From the NCBI GenBank assembly GCA_032622095.1, contig CP136066.1:200036978-200100977 (forward strand): a stretch of 64,000 nucleotides of DNA, given 5' to 3'. Shown one piece after another: positions 12,163 through 23,731 of the stretch. The notes beneath the pieces were generated by a model, which was not told where the DNA came from, ran no database searches, and saw only the letters and a list, made by a program, of their open reading frames with translations. Positions within the stretch are counted from its first letter, which is position 1. Every line of letters starts with the position of its first letter. Source of the stretch: Siphonodentalium dalli (Eukaryota > Mollusca > Scaphopoda > Gadilida > Siphonodentaliidae). The position numbers were made by a program, and so were the translations under genes.

Positions 12163-13169
12163 TTAGAGTACTGAACCGATTTATTGCATTCGTGCAAGGA
12201 AGTGGCTTGAGGGTCTCTATTGAATGGTGTCCATCTTGGAATTGCAAATAGTAACCACACCGAAGAAGACCGAAATTGCTCAATTTCAGCAAAACATTTT
12301 AGAACAATTTAGAATTTTGGAAAAAAAACCCAAATGGCACAAGGTTAGAATATAAAAATAGCGGATCAATTCAACCTACTTTGTGTTATAAATTACCAAT
12401 AAATGTTGTGTTAGAGATGAAATTTCCAACTGTTGAAAAGTTGGGCAGAATTTTTAGGGTGAGACACCCCAATCATCCCATGTCGCCACGTCCCTGCACT
12501 CAGGTACATTTATAAATGCCTTCCAACCGAGAGATATGAGGAGAAGACGCCCACGTGATTTGAGACATGTTATATTTTCATCGTAGACTCACGTACAGTA
12601 TGGAGGCGACAAACAAATTTGTATTGGTAAATCGAAGAACCATTTCCCCATCGAGACCCCATATCAGTTTGTTATTTGGCATGCTTAATGTGGCGGTGGG
12701 TGTAGCACGTGGCACGTGTCTGCTGACAACACATGCCCATGTGCATGATATATGTACTACAGCGACTTTGGCAAACCAACTAGAAATGAAATTACTACTT
12801 GAATTTTTGGAACAGACGACAGCATTGATGGAGCGCATGAACGGTTACCTTATCGATTATTTAACAGATACGGAATAATACAAATCAAGGTGAATACGAA
12901 CACCCGCTCACGACAAACTAACAATGCAGTGTCTCCGTGGAATATGGTCGCGCCTTGTTGTTTTTTCCATTGGTCAATCGTGTCATATAGGACAAACCTG
13001 ACACTTTCTTGATGGTACTTGTGGACGCAGCATAATGCCTCATACCATACCACATGACGTTTCATGCAGCACGGCCTTGAATTTTGGACTAATACAATAT
13101 CTTATCACCGTACATGTACATGAACGTATACGTCAAGGCCTATATATGCCCACGGCACTCGCCAAAAAT
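12163..13169. other. Intron with decayed repeat and one unassigned frame
   Basis: 12240-12510 resembles 52590-52750 (ATTTCCAACTGTTGAA, GTCGCCACGTCCCTGC). A 103-codon plus-strand frame at 12567-12878 has no recognised domain and no convincing splice partners, and is not called as a gene. Confidence 0.4.
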
Positions 13170-13718
13170 ATATAAGTCTGTAATAATAATAGGAACATGG
13201 AGAAATGGATGAACTTTGTTCATATATGTGACCCGCCATATCAAATCCAGTCGTAAGTCGGGAATTTGTTTACCCTGTGCCTCGCATATATAAGAGAATG
13301 CATTGGCCTAATTTTTTATCATTTTTTTAAAATAAATGTTTCTTACAATTTTTAGGACATAAAATAAAAAAAACATCCATTACCCTGCAGGGAGCCCCAC
13401 ACATATATAGAAGTATATAGAAGAGTGTCGTCTGCTCATGTTTGTATGGGGCTCTGTATGGGTGAAATTATAAAATTGTTAATGAATACAAGAAAAAATT
13501 ATTAAAATTGTAAAAAAAATTGTTAGGCCAATGCATTCTCTTATATATGCGAGGCGACCTATGGTCGACTCGCATATATAAGAGAATGCATTGGCACAGG
13601 GTAAAAAAAACCCGACTTGCGACTGGATTTTATATGGCGGGTCACATATATTAGTCTGTAATAACATGAACAGTAATAGGAACGTGGAGAAATGGATGCA
13701 CTTTGTTCATATATTCAT
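13170..13718 (+). repeat. Direct repeats flanking MITE 'P'
   Basis: About 55 bp on each side of the MITE are alike. GTCTGTAATAATAATAGGAA to TTTGTTCATATATG (13170-13227) recurs with a small insertion at 13654-13718. This is far longer than a target-site duplication. Confidence 0.6.
13228..13645. mobile_element. MITE 'P', copy 1
   Basis: A 418-bp element with long inverted ends GTGACCCGCCATATCAAATC...CCAGTCGTAAGTCGGG. It encloses GCCAATGCATTC palindromes (the left one partly deleted) and an inner GAGCCCCAC/GGGGCTC pair. It shares the palindrome with MITE A but not the termini. Confidence 0.8.
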
Positions 13719-14151
13719 TACTGATAGTTATCCAGTAACGATATTAAAATTGTTATATTGTTATGTAAATCATATGACATTAAAACAGCTGAGAGGATGA
13801 AACATATGGATTTCTTGTCTGTCCCTTTAGGTACCAAGAACACTCATGGAATATTAAATAATTTCACATGTAATCTAGTCGCCTAATAGCTTATGAAAAA
13901 TAACATGAATTTTGGCAAAAAGTTTAGTGCGCTGCATCTTAACCAGACTAATATCAAATGCAATATATAATTATGTCATAAATAGCAGTAGGGTCTTCAC
14001 CCCCCCCCCCCCCCTCCTCCGATCCAACATTGTACAAATTCGATATTTATGTTCCAGATTAAATTATGTGGTTTCAACCATGATCATTTTTGATATACCA
14101 ATTGTTCAAATCTTTCTCTATTAAATATTCATTAATGTGTAAGTATCCATG

Positions 14152-14190
14152 TACAGATAATAAGTTCAACAAAATTGAACTTATTATCTG
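14152..14190. repeat. Short palindrome (GATAATAAGTTCAA)
   Basis: CAGATAATAAGTTCAA and TTGAACTTATTATCTG form a hairpin with a 6-base loop. A relative is at 17650-17697, and the following sequence is also similar at both sites. Possibly the tip of a small MITE. Confidence 0.5.
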
Positions 14191-14395
14191 AACAATGTAT
14201 CTGTATTATCTGCCGTATGTTTTCTTTCCTGAACACCCCTCTGAATGACTAATAGTGGAAATAAACGAAAAAGTGTGTCAAAACAACATTATGATAAAGC
14301 GTTGACGCGTATCGCAACGGCGCGACGTGCGAGGTGTCAACACAAACTTAATCCGGGTAATGGGGTCGTTTCGATAACTAAACGATTAACCCTTT

Positions 14396-14784
14396 ACCCA
14401 ACAAACCGGCCAAAACCGGCCAAATAAAGCTTCAACAGCCTAAAATATCTTCGGTCTGTCTCAATAGAACCATGCAAATATGGATATCATTGGAACCGGC
14501 TCCTTGACCACATTGTGATAGTTACAGTTAGCCCTGTGCCAATGCATTCTCTTATATATGCGAGTCGACCATAGGTCGCCTCGCATATATAAGAGAATGC
14601 ATTGGCCTAAAAAAAATCTTTTTTTAACACTTTTTACCATTTTTTCTTACATTCTTTAACAATTTTATAATTTTTAATGTGCTAAGCCAATGCATTCTCT
14701 TATATATGCGAGGCGACCTATGGTCGACTCGCATATATAAGAGAATGCATTGGCACAGGGTCGTTCTGTTGGGTAAAGGGTTAA
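14396..14784. mobile_element. TTAA MITE 'A', copy 3
   Basis: Intact TTAA on both sides, ends CCCTTTACCCAACA, and two inverted 69-bp palindromes. It lies 37 bases downstream, in gene direction, of the TM-exon donor at 14820. Confidence 0.82.
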
Positions 14785-14820
14785 CATCGTATACGTGTGA
14801 CCGAGACCATAGATACTCAC

Positions 14821-14902
14821 AGTAAGTATCGACAGCAACAGCAAGCTGCGATGATGCATACTAGTCCCGCCACCGTTCCCACCGTGGCAGCAACGATGGT
14901 AT
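14821..14902 (-). CDS. Exon: transmembrane helix with CCCC cluster
   Basis: This 82-nt exon has acceptor ccatag|AT and strong donor CT|gtgagt. It encodes a hydrophobic stretch of about 20 residues (TIVAATVGTVAGLVCIIAA), then CCCCRYL. The small-residue GTVAG pattern suits helix packing. Four consecutive cysteines at the cytoplasmic edge are typical candidates for S-acylation. It starts in phase 1, matching every upstream exon, and ends in phase 2. The exon at 9562 begins with the single base needed to complete that codon. A TTAA MITE ends 37 bases beyond the donor. Confidence 0.72.
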
Positions 14903-16010
14903 CTATGGAAACAAGAAACGTTTAATCATAATGTTGTATCAATATCACCCGATGTACCTACATATTATATTATACAAGCATAAATTTGTTAAGCTAACAG
15001 GCAGCCTTGTATATATAACAACGCCGTCTGCTATGTCCACACTGACAGACCATATACAGCTAATAGCACTAACCTTAACTATAAATAAAGTTTCTAAGAA
15101 ATTCTCAAATTTATTTTGTTGTGGTGTCCATCTCTAGCCGTGTCCGTTACATCGTAAAAGTGACTTTTACCGAAATATTGAAACGCATGTAGAGGTATTG
15201 TTCTTTTCTATTAGCGTTGGCGCTATTAGCTGTGCATGTTTTGCCCTTATAGGGACACAGCGGACGCCTTTGTTAATATAATATCGACACAAGGCTTCTT
15301 GCTAGCTTAGCATATTTACCCTTGACGCTATTACACGAGCGATTGCGTTCACCACTCATGTCACACTACACACAGACATTCGACGCAACTCGTTTATCAA
15401 AAAGCCTTTAAAACACTTCACTCTTTAAAACACTTCTTCAAATATTTCCGTTATTTCGTCAAAAACACTTTTTCAAATATCTCCGTTAATTAGTTAATAA
15501 AAATATTTATTATATGCTTCCCCATTAAATAGTGGGAAATTGCCGTGGCGTAGAGCGTTATATCCATCGCCTGGACCGACTCGATGGATAACACTGACCG
15601 ACTCGATGGATAACACAATAGTATTACTTTTTCGGAGATTACTTCCGGTTTATAGCGGCGAATCACATTAAGTTTCAAATCGTATCAATAACAGCCGGAC
15701 TATTGTTTTAATTATTGATTTTCACGGTTCATAAACTGTTATTTAATTGTTATAATGTTAACTCATTTGTTTTAATATATTCTTATCACTAAATTATGTA
15801 TTCATTAATTTTCTCGCATCATTTCAGAATAAAACAATGGGGACTATTTCTTATGGCGGCTATGCTCGATATTTGTCATTCGGTGGTGAGCAAATCAATT
15901 GATGGAATGTAAACACAATGCAAATGTCGAAGCTTTCTAACAATTTGAAGTGAACTGTAGGACAAAATTAGCAGTTTTGGTGCGGTTTATAGCGCATATA
16001 ATAAAAAGAA
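14903..16010. other. Intron sequence, nothing recognised
   Basis: No supported exon. A short direct repeat (GACCGACTCGATGGATAACA, twice) is at 15574-15615. Confidence 0.35.
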
Positions 16011-16168
16011 AACCTACGGGTTTTGGTTGAATACCCGGATTATCTCATTCGTGGGTGCAAGGAAGTACAGAATTTCCACTCGCGGCTTGCAGCCGCTCGT
16101 GGAAATTCTGTACTTCCTTGCACCCACTCATGAGATAATTTGGTTATTCAACCAAAACTCGTAGGTAT
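16011..16168. repeat. Long hairpin, arms about 75 bp
   Basis: The arms run from CCTACGGGTTTTGGTTGAAT through CGTGGGTGCAAGGAAGTACA to a 7-base centre near 16088, then return with few mismatches. The structure could extrude as a cruciform or form a long RNA hairpin. Confidence 0.75.
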
Positions 16169-16194
16169 TCTCTATTTTCTTATTTTAGGATCAC

Positions 16195-16262
16195 CTATCA
16201 AACTGAGAGGATATGGTGATCCTCTTTTCATGGGATCACCATATCCTCTCATTTTGATATAT
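16195..16262. repeat. Second hairpin, arms about 29 bp
   Basis: TATCAAACTGAGAGGATATG... and its complement flank a short loop (TCTTTTCA region). GAGGATCACATATT recurs twice just downstream (about 16300 and 16337). Confidence 0.65.
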
Positions 16263-18230
16263 GATCCTGCCTTCATTGAGCAACGAGTGACTCCTGAGAC
16301 GAGGATCACATATTATATGATACCCTATCCTACGGAGGATCACATATTGTTTTATATCTACACCCGTGCGCATGGCCTGCTATTCCAGTCTCTTCGAAAA
16401 GCCATCGAAAATAAATCATATATCGAATGTGCGTCTCTAGAACTCTCTACTAAAATTAGGTTATATTTTGAAGGGATTCATTCCAATTTATTGGAGAGTG
16501 GCGCTGACTACGCGCGAGTTCATTGGTTTATGGCACAACTTATCAATTCACAGATCTGAGGTCAAAGGCGCTTTGACAATTTTCCCACGCATTATCAAAC
16601 TCAATTATTGTTGGAAAACTGAATACAGGCGATATATCCATAGTTCGTTTTGCTCATCGCAATATAGGAGAAATCTTCCAGTTTTTATCAGTCAAGATAT
16701 GCTTGACTGATTATTCGTCCGCATCTTGTTGTATTTATATCTATTTCTAAATACTACGATTCTCACAAAAAAAATTTACGCTAGGAATGCGCTCCCTATT
16801 TGGAACCGGTTTATTACGTAATGTTATGAATGCCGCGTCGTCGTAGAAATGTAATATAATGGACACTTCCAGAGACGTACATCCGTTAGGAGATTCGTCT
16901 GCTTTTCAAAGATACTGGAATTCGCGCTGCCACTTGCCAAATTTGCCAATGGCAAAAATAATTCGTATTTGGCAAAAAATATTTTCATTTGGCAAAAGTT
17001 TTGGCAAGTCAATTTTTAATTCCTCAAGACAGTTGGTCAATCGATACCATTCATTTCAGGAAACTCTTACAATATAATTATATTAGTGGTGTTTTATATG
17101 GTTTAGGAAAAGTTAACACCTCTATTAGTATGCAGTTAATCTGATGTCATATAGTATCGATGGTGGAGGAATTACCCATATTTAGTGTGGTGGTGTTTAT
17201 ATAGCTAATCATCTTGTGGTGTTCCCTTCTGATGAAGCAACCCTGCTATCATATTATTGTTCTGTGATTGGTTTATTGTTGTATGATAAACCACAATATC
17301 AAAAGTCGTTCAAAAGTCGAAACATAAGACTTAATGTTGCAGAAAATAATGCTATCAGGGATTGCATTTGGCAAATTATAAAAGAATTTGGCAAACAAAT
17401 ATTTTGATTTTGCAAATTATTTGGCAAAAGTAAATTTCGGTCCAGCGCGAACCCTGGGCAGGATATATTCCTGATACGGTGCGAATAAAAAACCGTTATA
17501 TCATTTATATGCGAAAAAGTGAAAACAGCTGAAAACTTTCTGAGACTTCGGTAAGTTTATTTTGCGTAATCGACCTATCTTACACTTCCTTCCAAAATTA
17601 ACCCTTCCTATTCTAAATACGGATTGATCAGTCATCCCATATGAAATGTTCAGATAATAAGTTCAAGAAACTACAGTTGAACTTACTGTCTGAACATTTC
17701 CCACCAATGAATTAGATTTATTCTAAACTTTATTATGTTTATGTCTGCTTATATTTCATGAACGTCACTCGAGATGAATGATAGACCCATCCAATGACTG
17801 AGTGGGGGAATCCATATAGTATAGCAAGGGTAAAGTAATCTTTCTTGAAACGAATGAGCCATGTTGGTATAACCTGCTCATATTTCTCCAATATATTATT
17901 GTTTAATGGCGTATCCACCTTAAAATTGCCAACTATAGCCCCTCTCTTGACGAAAAAACATCCAAATTCTTGGAAATGTGTAACCTGCCCTTGACTTGGA
18001 ATTTTCCAGCTGATATACTAAACTTTCTAACTGGTTGCAAACGTTCAGCCCAAAACCCGCTTCAGTCTAAACTTGTGACTGAAAGTATGCCAATGTTCGA
18101 TTCTTGGTCTAAAATAAATTTACTCTGATTATTTTTTGTACTTAATTGATCAATAAGTAATTTATATTAACAATTTTTTATAAAAATAATCTTGTGCTGC
18201 CTTTCGTACATCCATTCAAAACAACTCACA
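16263..18230. other. Intron sequence with TTTGGCAAA-rich segment
   Basis: Between 16920 and 17455 the motif TTTGGCAAA(A) recurs many times near both edges, with GCGCTGCCACTT / TCCAGCGCGAACC. This may be a decayed element with subterminal repeats. A palindrome like that at 14152 lies at 17650-17697. No gene is supported. Confidence 0.4.
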
Positions 18231-18555
18231 ACAAGAAATTCAATTAATTGAGGAAAAACACCCACTGTCCCGAGTGGTATTGATAAGCTATTGGAGGGTC
18301 TTGCACTTCGCATGCAAAATAGCAAAATATTATTAATTGATGACTGATGTACATGTACAGTACACACATAGTAATAACAATTAACGTTATGATTTGAAAC
18401 TAACCATGATAGGATATTGACAGTAAGGTGGTATTAACTACTACGAGTGGTATTAGTAATAATAGTACCATTCTAGCATAATATATGTGTACATGATGTA
18501 TGGGAAATATTAAAGGACAAAACAATAGTTACAATACAATTAGATTTTTTTTTTT

Positions 18556-19030
18556 AATTAATCGCAAGAAGAGCTAATTGTGCTTAAGCACAATAAGGAA
18601 ATCTCTATTGTGCTTAAGCGCAATAAGGATATATTTAACTGTGCTTAAGCGCAATAATGGAATTTACAAATTGCGCTTATATAATAAAACCCAATAAGGA
18701 ATCTCTTAATAAGGAATATATTATATATAGTACATAAACTCCCTATAATTCAGGTGGTGTAGTCCATCTCCATGGTACAATGGGTGGAACAAATATAGGA
18801 TTATTCTACTATTTGCACAAGGGTGATCTAATGAGAGATATTAATTGCGCTTAAGTGCAATATTGATGTAATTTCGCTTACGTGTAATAAGGAATGTCTT
18901 ATTACACTTAAGCGCAATAAGAATATTCCTTATTGCACAGGAATATCACATTGTGCTTAAGCGCAATAAGGTATCTCTAACTGCGCTTAAGCACAATAAC
19001 TGAAGGAATATTCTTATTGGGCTTGACTCA
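18556..19030. repeat. Palindromic satellite (GCGCTTAAGCGCAATAAGG), copy 1
   Basis: Units built on the self-complementary core GCGCTTAAGCGC, or its GTGCTTAAGCACA variants, alternate with AATAAGGAATATTCCTTATT. The array is degenerate and can fold in many ways. The related array is at 46432-46985. Confidence 0.75.
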
Positions 19031-19394
19031 ATTAGAGATTCCTTAAGTTATTGCAGTTAATCGAAATTGTCTATTAAATGTCAAGTTGGTTTCCCATAGA
19101 GATCATCAACGATGTCTATGCGCAAGGGACCTACGCCAGTCTTCTCTGTTGGGATTCCAATTGTTGGCTTATTAAATATGCACATATGCTTAAGATACAG
19201 TCGTGCGCCAAGCGTGCTCCCGTAGGTCGGGTTTTGTATCCCAGTGAATTAAAATATCATTGAAATAATCGGTCCCCCCCCCCATCCAATAAACATCCAT
19301 ATATTGAATATACATGTTTTTGGAGCAGAATTAGATAGTCCATATTGGACGCCATCATGGAATTTAATTTTTTTATTTAATTTTCACACATAGT

Positions 19395-19710
19395 TATTAG
19401 TTATGTGGATGGCGTTCTCATTAAACATCACACCCGTATATTGATTATGTGGATAGAGTTATCATTAAACCTCACATCCTTATATTGGTTACAGTAATGC
19501 CCAAAGTAATTGACCACTTAACCAGAGCAGAATTATTGGTAATTTTTCAGGATTTAAAATCCTGAAAAATTACCCATAATTCTGCTGTGGTTAAGTGGTC
19601 AATTACTTTGGACATTACTGTATGTGGATGGAGTTATCATTACACCTCACATCCTTATATTGGTTAGGTTATGTAGATGTGAGTTATCATTAAACCTCAC
19701 ATCAGTGTGT
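19395..19710 (+). repeat. Minisatellite, period about 44-50 bp, split by a palindrome
   Basis: Units such as TATGTGGATGGAGTTATCAT and CCTCACATCCTTATATTGGT repeat about four times. The array is interrupted at 19490-19622. Confidence 0.6.
19490..19622. mobile_element. Palindromic Tc1/mariner-like MITE
   Basis: A 133-bp near-perfect palindrome begins CAGTAATGCCCAAAGTAATT inside TA and reads back from the centre at about 19555. The TA flanks and CAGT end fit Tc1/mariner-type targeting. Diverged relatives are at 42666-42852 and 63039-63225. Confidence 0.72.
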
Positions 19711-20817
19711 TGGGGATTTTGGACCTTGACTTGGGACCTTTGGTTTTTAACGCAACAAATGCGAGTAAACCTTATACACAAGTTTCTTGGATAAGATGAG
19801 TTTGAAGCCTGCTTACATTTCGAAATGTTGTCAGTTTTGTATCGTCTGCAGCAGAACTCGGCATGTTGAAGCAAAAGTTACAAGAGATAAAATATGTACG
19901 TAACGAGACTATAATACAAATGAAAAAATAAATTGAGGGAGGAGTGGGCGATACAGGGAACTAAGGGTTGAACCGATATAAATTTGTAGAGCGATAACGA
20001 CCAATGTTGACATATCATGCATCTCAACTCTACTGTTGCAACAAGGCTATAAAATGGGGGGGGGGAGTTGTAATAATCTTCGTTATCTCTATATAGTGCC
20101 AGAATAGTCATTTATGGACTTCTATAGTGGTACAATGCAAATTGGAATCAAATGATAAAAATATGTATGTAACACAACTACGGTATACCGATGAAAATAA
20201 TTTAGGCCGGGTTTAGATGTTGGGTTGGTTAAATATACTCGGAGAAAAAGGGGAACGATGAACTGACATAAATTAGTAGAGCGATAGCGATCAATGTTGC
20301 CATGTGATGCATCGCGACTGTACTGTAGCGGCAATGATATAAAATTGGGGGGGGGGGGGTGGGTCTGAAATTATCTCTTACTCTATAGATGGCACCAGGA
20401 TTATATAGAAAGGAATAGCAATTGATATACGTATACCGTATACTATAGTAATACCATAGACATATATTAAGTAAAATTATCACGTGATAAAATATTACGT
20501 AACTTGACTATAGCGATGAAAAAAAAAAAAATTGGACCGGGATTAGAGGTTCGGTTGGTTATATGTGGATAATTGGATATGGAATTCATACCGATGAGAC
20601 GATAAAAATTAGTGGAGCAATAAAGACCAATGTTGACACTTAGTCAGGCTACATGGGGGTTGATACGATAGACCAAAATAAATTTGTCGGGTGATAATGA
20701 CCAATGTTGACGTATAAAGTAACGCGACTGTACTGTCGCACAATTATCAGGTAGAACCTGTCAAATATGGACTCTGTTGGCCAATATGGAACAGCTCAGA
20801 AAACATTCGCAGGGCCC

Positions 20818-21357
20818 TAAAATTTATTATTTAACATGGGATCTGCCATTAAAATTGATTTATGTCGATAAAATTCTTATTTTTCAAAATTTTAAGCTGA
20901 GACTTGGTGTGTCTGTGTGGAATACTTATATATTCCTAAAATGACAGGGTACAGCACGTAATTATTTTTTAGATGGAAGAAATTAATTTTTTTCGATGAT
21001 AAATTTTAACATGGGATTTGCTATTCAAATCGATTTATGTCGATAAAACTTTTATTTTTCAAAATTTTAAGCTGAGACTTGGTGTGTCAGCGTGGAATAC
21101 CTATATATTCCTAAAATGACAGGGTACAGCACGTAATTATTTTTTAGAGGGAAGAAATTATTTTTTTTCAATGATAAATTTTAACACGGGATTTTCCCAT
21201 TCAAATCGATTTATGTCGATAAAACTGTTATTTTTCAAAATTTTAAGCTGAGACTGAGGTATGTCTGCGTGGAATACTTATATATTCCTAAAATGACAGG
21301 GTCCAGCACGTAATTATCTTTTAGATGGAAGAAATTGATTTGTTTCCATGATAAAAA
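20818..21357 (+). repeat. Tandem repeat, period about 175 bp, 3 copies
   Basis: Each unit contains TTTAACATGGGAT, GATTTATGTCGATAAAA, TTTTAAGCTGAGACTTGG and CCTAAAATGACAGGGT. Starts lie near 20832, 21008 and 21182. Confidence 0.78.
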
Positions 21358-22913
21358 TCGAGCGTGTACTGTGCCGCAGGCAGTGTGCGCTCAAAATGTA
21401 AACAACTTTCTCAAGTGTTGTTTTGGTCAACATATCGCTTTCTCGACGGGGAGATCTGATCCGAATAATAGCTAAGATGTATTTAGATAGAATTATTGAA
21501 AGAATTTGACCGATTATTGTGCATTTTGACTCGAGAATCGAGTGGAGAATACGTTTAGTCAAACACGCGAATTCTGCCAATTGCAGTTGCAGACGAGCGC
21601 TGTCAGAATCAGATAATACAGATTGACAACAAATGCAGGCCTGAAACTCACCTTTTTGGGAGGTAAATCCCACTTATTAGATATCAAAACAATCCTTCCT
21701 AAGCACATTCCACAAGTTGCTAATATCTTAGGACACAGTAACAGTCAAAATGAATGAATTTAAATCACGATTCCGAGACGAAGCGAGACATGTACTGTGT
21801 ACGATTTTTGACTCATTTTGAGTCGCCTTGTTTTCGATGACGTCATTTGCGTTGCCCAACAACCTTAACCCTTTCCAATTCCAGCGGCATTTCAATTGGT
21901 TGAAATTAAAAATTTCTCAAGTTCTAGCTCAACCTGAATCTAGTTACCCAATTGGTAGAATTACTTTAGCAGTACAATTTAGTTTTATCAATTATGACTA
22001 TAATTTTATTGACGATATGAGCTCAACATCATAATATGAAACTGTTTATGGCGGTGTTATCCAAACGTGTGCTTTGATAATGGTTATAATTTTATTTTGC
22101 GATCAAACGTCAGTGCAGCTCAGCAGAAACGCATAGGCACTATTTCAATTCAGCAGAAACGCATGAGTCCTACGATAATAGTACACCCACTGAACGCGCT
22201 TCGCGCGTTGGTCAGTGGGTGAAAAACCACCCATACCACCATGCAATCGTCGTATCTTTAACTCAGGGTGACATCAGTATATGTATTTATATTAGTACTC
22301 AAATTGAAATAATGTTGTAAATAGTAATAGTAAATTTTCATTCTCATTTCAATAAATTTAATTTAATTTCCGTGGACTGTTCAGATATTACACTAGTGGC
22401 GTAGGTTCCTGACACCATTTGCATATTGTAATATGAACCTCTTAATGCGAACTTGTTAAAGGTACTCAATCCGGTTCGATGGTCCACATATAATCAGATG
22501 CCAAAAACAACAACATTTTGAGAAATGTCGCTTATGTATCAGAACCGATTAATTGCCCAAAAATAATGCTATAAACCACTGTCAACTAAAGTATAACATT
22601 GCACGAAACGTGTTATTTATCAACATGCTATTGGTCGAAATTTGGCCTTATTATCAACACAAAGCCTCTTGGTTTTATAGTTATCCATCTTCATCCGCAA
22701 TTTGGTCCGAGACCATCGACTCGTCGACGTTTTACTGGGCCATTAATAAGTCTCGACGGTGAAAAATAATAGAATTTAAAAAAAATAGACATCTAATAAC
22801 TATGAGCTAGGATAGGTAGCCTCCACGACTCGAATCTAATATGTTTACCTCCGAGACAAAATAAATAGTAATTGAGGGGCGCTTAATTGGATTATGCATT
22901 TGTAATAGTTTAC
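21358..22913. other. Intron sequence
   Basis: No gene is supported. A hairpin CACCCACTGAACGCGC / GCGCGTTGGTCAGTGGGTG lies at about 22184-22222. AATTCAGCAGAAACGCAT is a short direct repeat near 22120-22165. Confidence 0.4.
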
Positions 22914-22973
22914 CTCCATATTCTCTTGCAGTTGCTGGTAACGCAGGATTCCACTTCGGCTTCTTCGTCGGTT
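22914..22973 (-). CDS. Exon: 20-codon Lys/Pro linker
   Basis: This 60-nt candidate exon has acceptor ttttccaacag|AACCG and donor GGAG|gtaaac. In phase 1-1, which fits the exons on both sides, it reads PTKKPKWNPALPATAREYG. That is a plausible juxtamembrane linker between the mucin stalk and the helix. All three frames are open, so the frame is chosen by phase compatibility only. The alternative NRRRSRSGILRYQQLQ would break the phase of the TM exon. Its small size makes it the least certain exon of the model. Confidence 0.5.
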
Positions 22974-23324
22974 CTGTTGGAAAATTAAGACATTAAAACT
23001 CAAAATTTCGACATTGACACCAGACAAATGCAATGCGTGAATGCTTTTATCTCCACTAATAATGTTATGATACATGTATATGGAACATTCTGTCCTTTTC
23101 CATGATTTATAATATTGGTGTATTCCGGCTATGAACATATTATAAGGACCTTCCGGAAGACGTTTGTTTTGAATTTGCATCTGAAAATAGCAAGACATCC
23201 CAAGAGTGCCGGGTCAAGTGAATTTTCCGAAAACTCGTACTGACCAATAATACATGGTTCACTATTGAGGAATGCACGTTCGAGTAAGAACATATATTGC
23301 ATGTATATTCGCTCAGAAAAAAAA

Positions 23325-23585
23325 CTTAAAGATATATTATGGACTTATTCCGATGTGAGCAACTGATACGTTAGTACTCTACGCTATGCTAATTTGGGGA
23401 ATGTAGCATTCTACTAACAGCGCCGAAAATCTGAAGCAAATCGACCATACAACTGCATAGAAAACATCGTCTGGGCTACGCTGAATTGTAAATATTTACT
23501 TCGCGATTCGGGACGCAACAATGGGCGATAAACTAACGAAAACGATTTCGCCATCGAGAGTCACAGCATTTAATTAAAATATAAG
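23325..23585 (-). repeat. Dispersed repeat R8, copy 3 (inverted)
   Basis: Reverse-complement match to 325-565 and 8190-8400, including GATTCGGGACGCAAC and AACATCGTCTG. Confidence 0.6.
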
Positions 23586-23731
23586 AATGGCAGTGCGTGT
23601 TGTCTATAATACTTGTAAAAATTACTAATTTGAGCAAGATTATTCTCCATTCTAATCACCCTATACCGGAGTGTTTCACATCACTTTAATAACACTAGAC
23701 GAGTCACACTAAAAGACAAACTATATTTCAC

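Larger units (their letters stand above)
18231..20756 (+). repeat. Interspersed duplicated block B, copy 1
   Basis: Sequence from AAGAAATTCAATTAATTGAG onward recurs at 46020-47892 in the same order. Copy 1 carries an extra 0.7 kb (about 19100-19795). Copy 2 has an extra stretch of about 95 bp near 46111. The block holds the palindromic satellite and GT-poor intron-like sequence with G-runs near 20050 and 20346. Confidence 0.7.

Noticed and set aside
12567-12878. 103-codon plus frame with protein-like composition
   Set aside because: No recognisable domain, no partner exons, and a similarly open antisense frame of 86 codons.
16140-16559. 139-codon plus frame after the hairpins
   Set aside because: Begins inside a palindrome and runs through short direct repeats; no domain recognised.
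21314-21673. 119-codon minus frame
   Set aside because: Overlaps the edge of the 175-bp tandem repeat; no domain or splice support.
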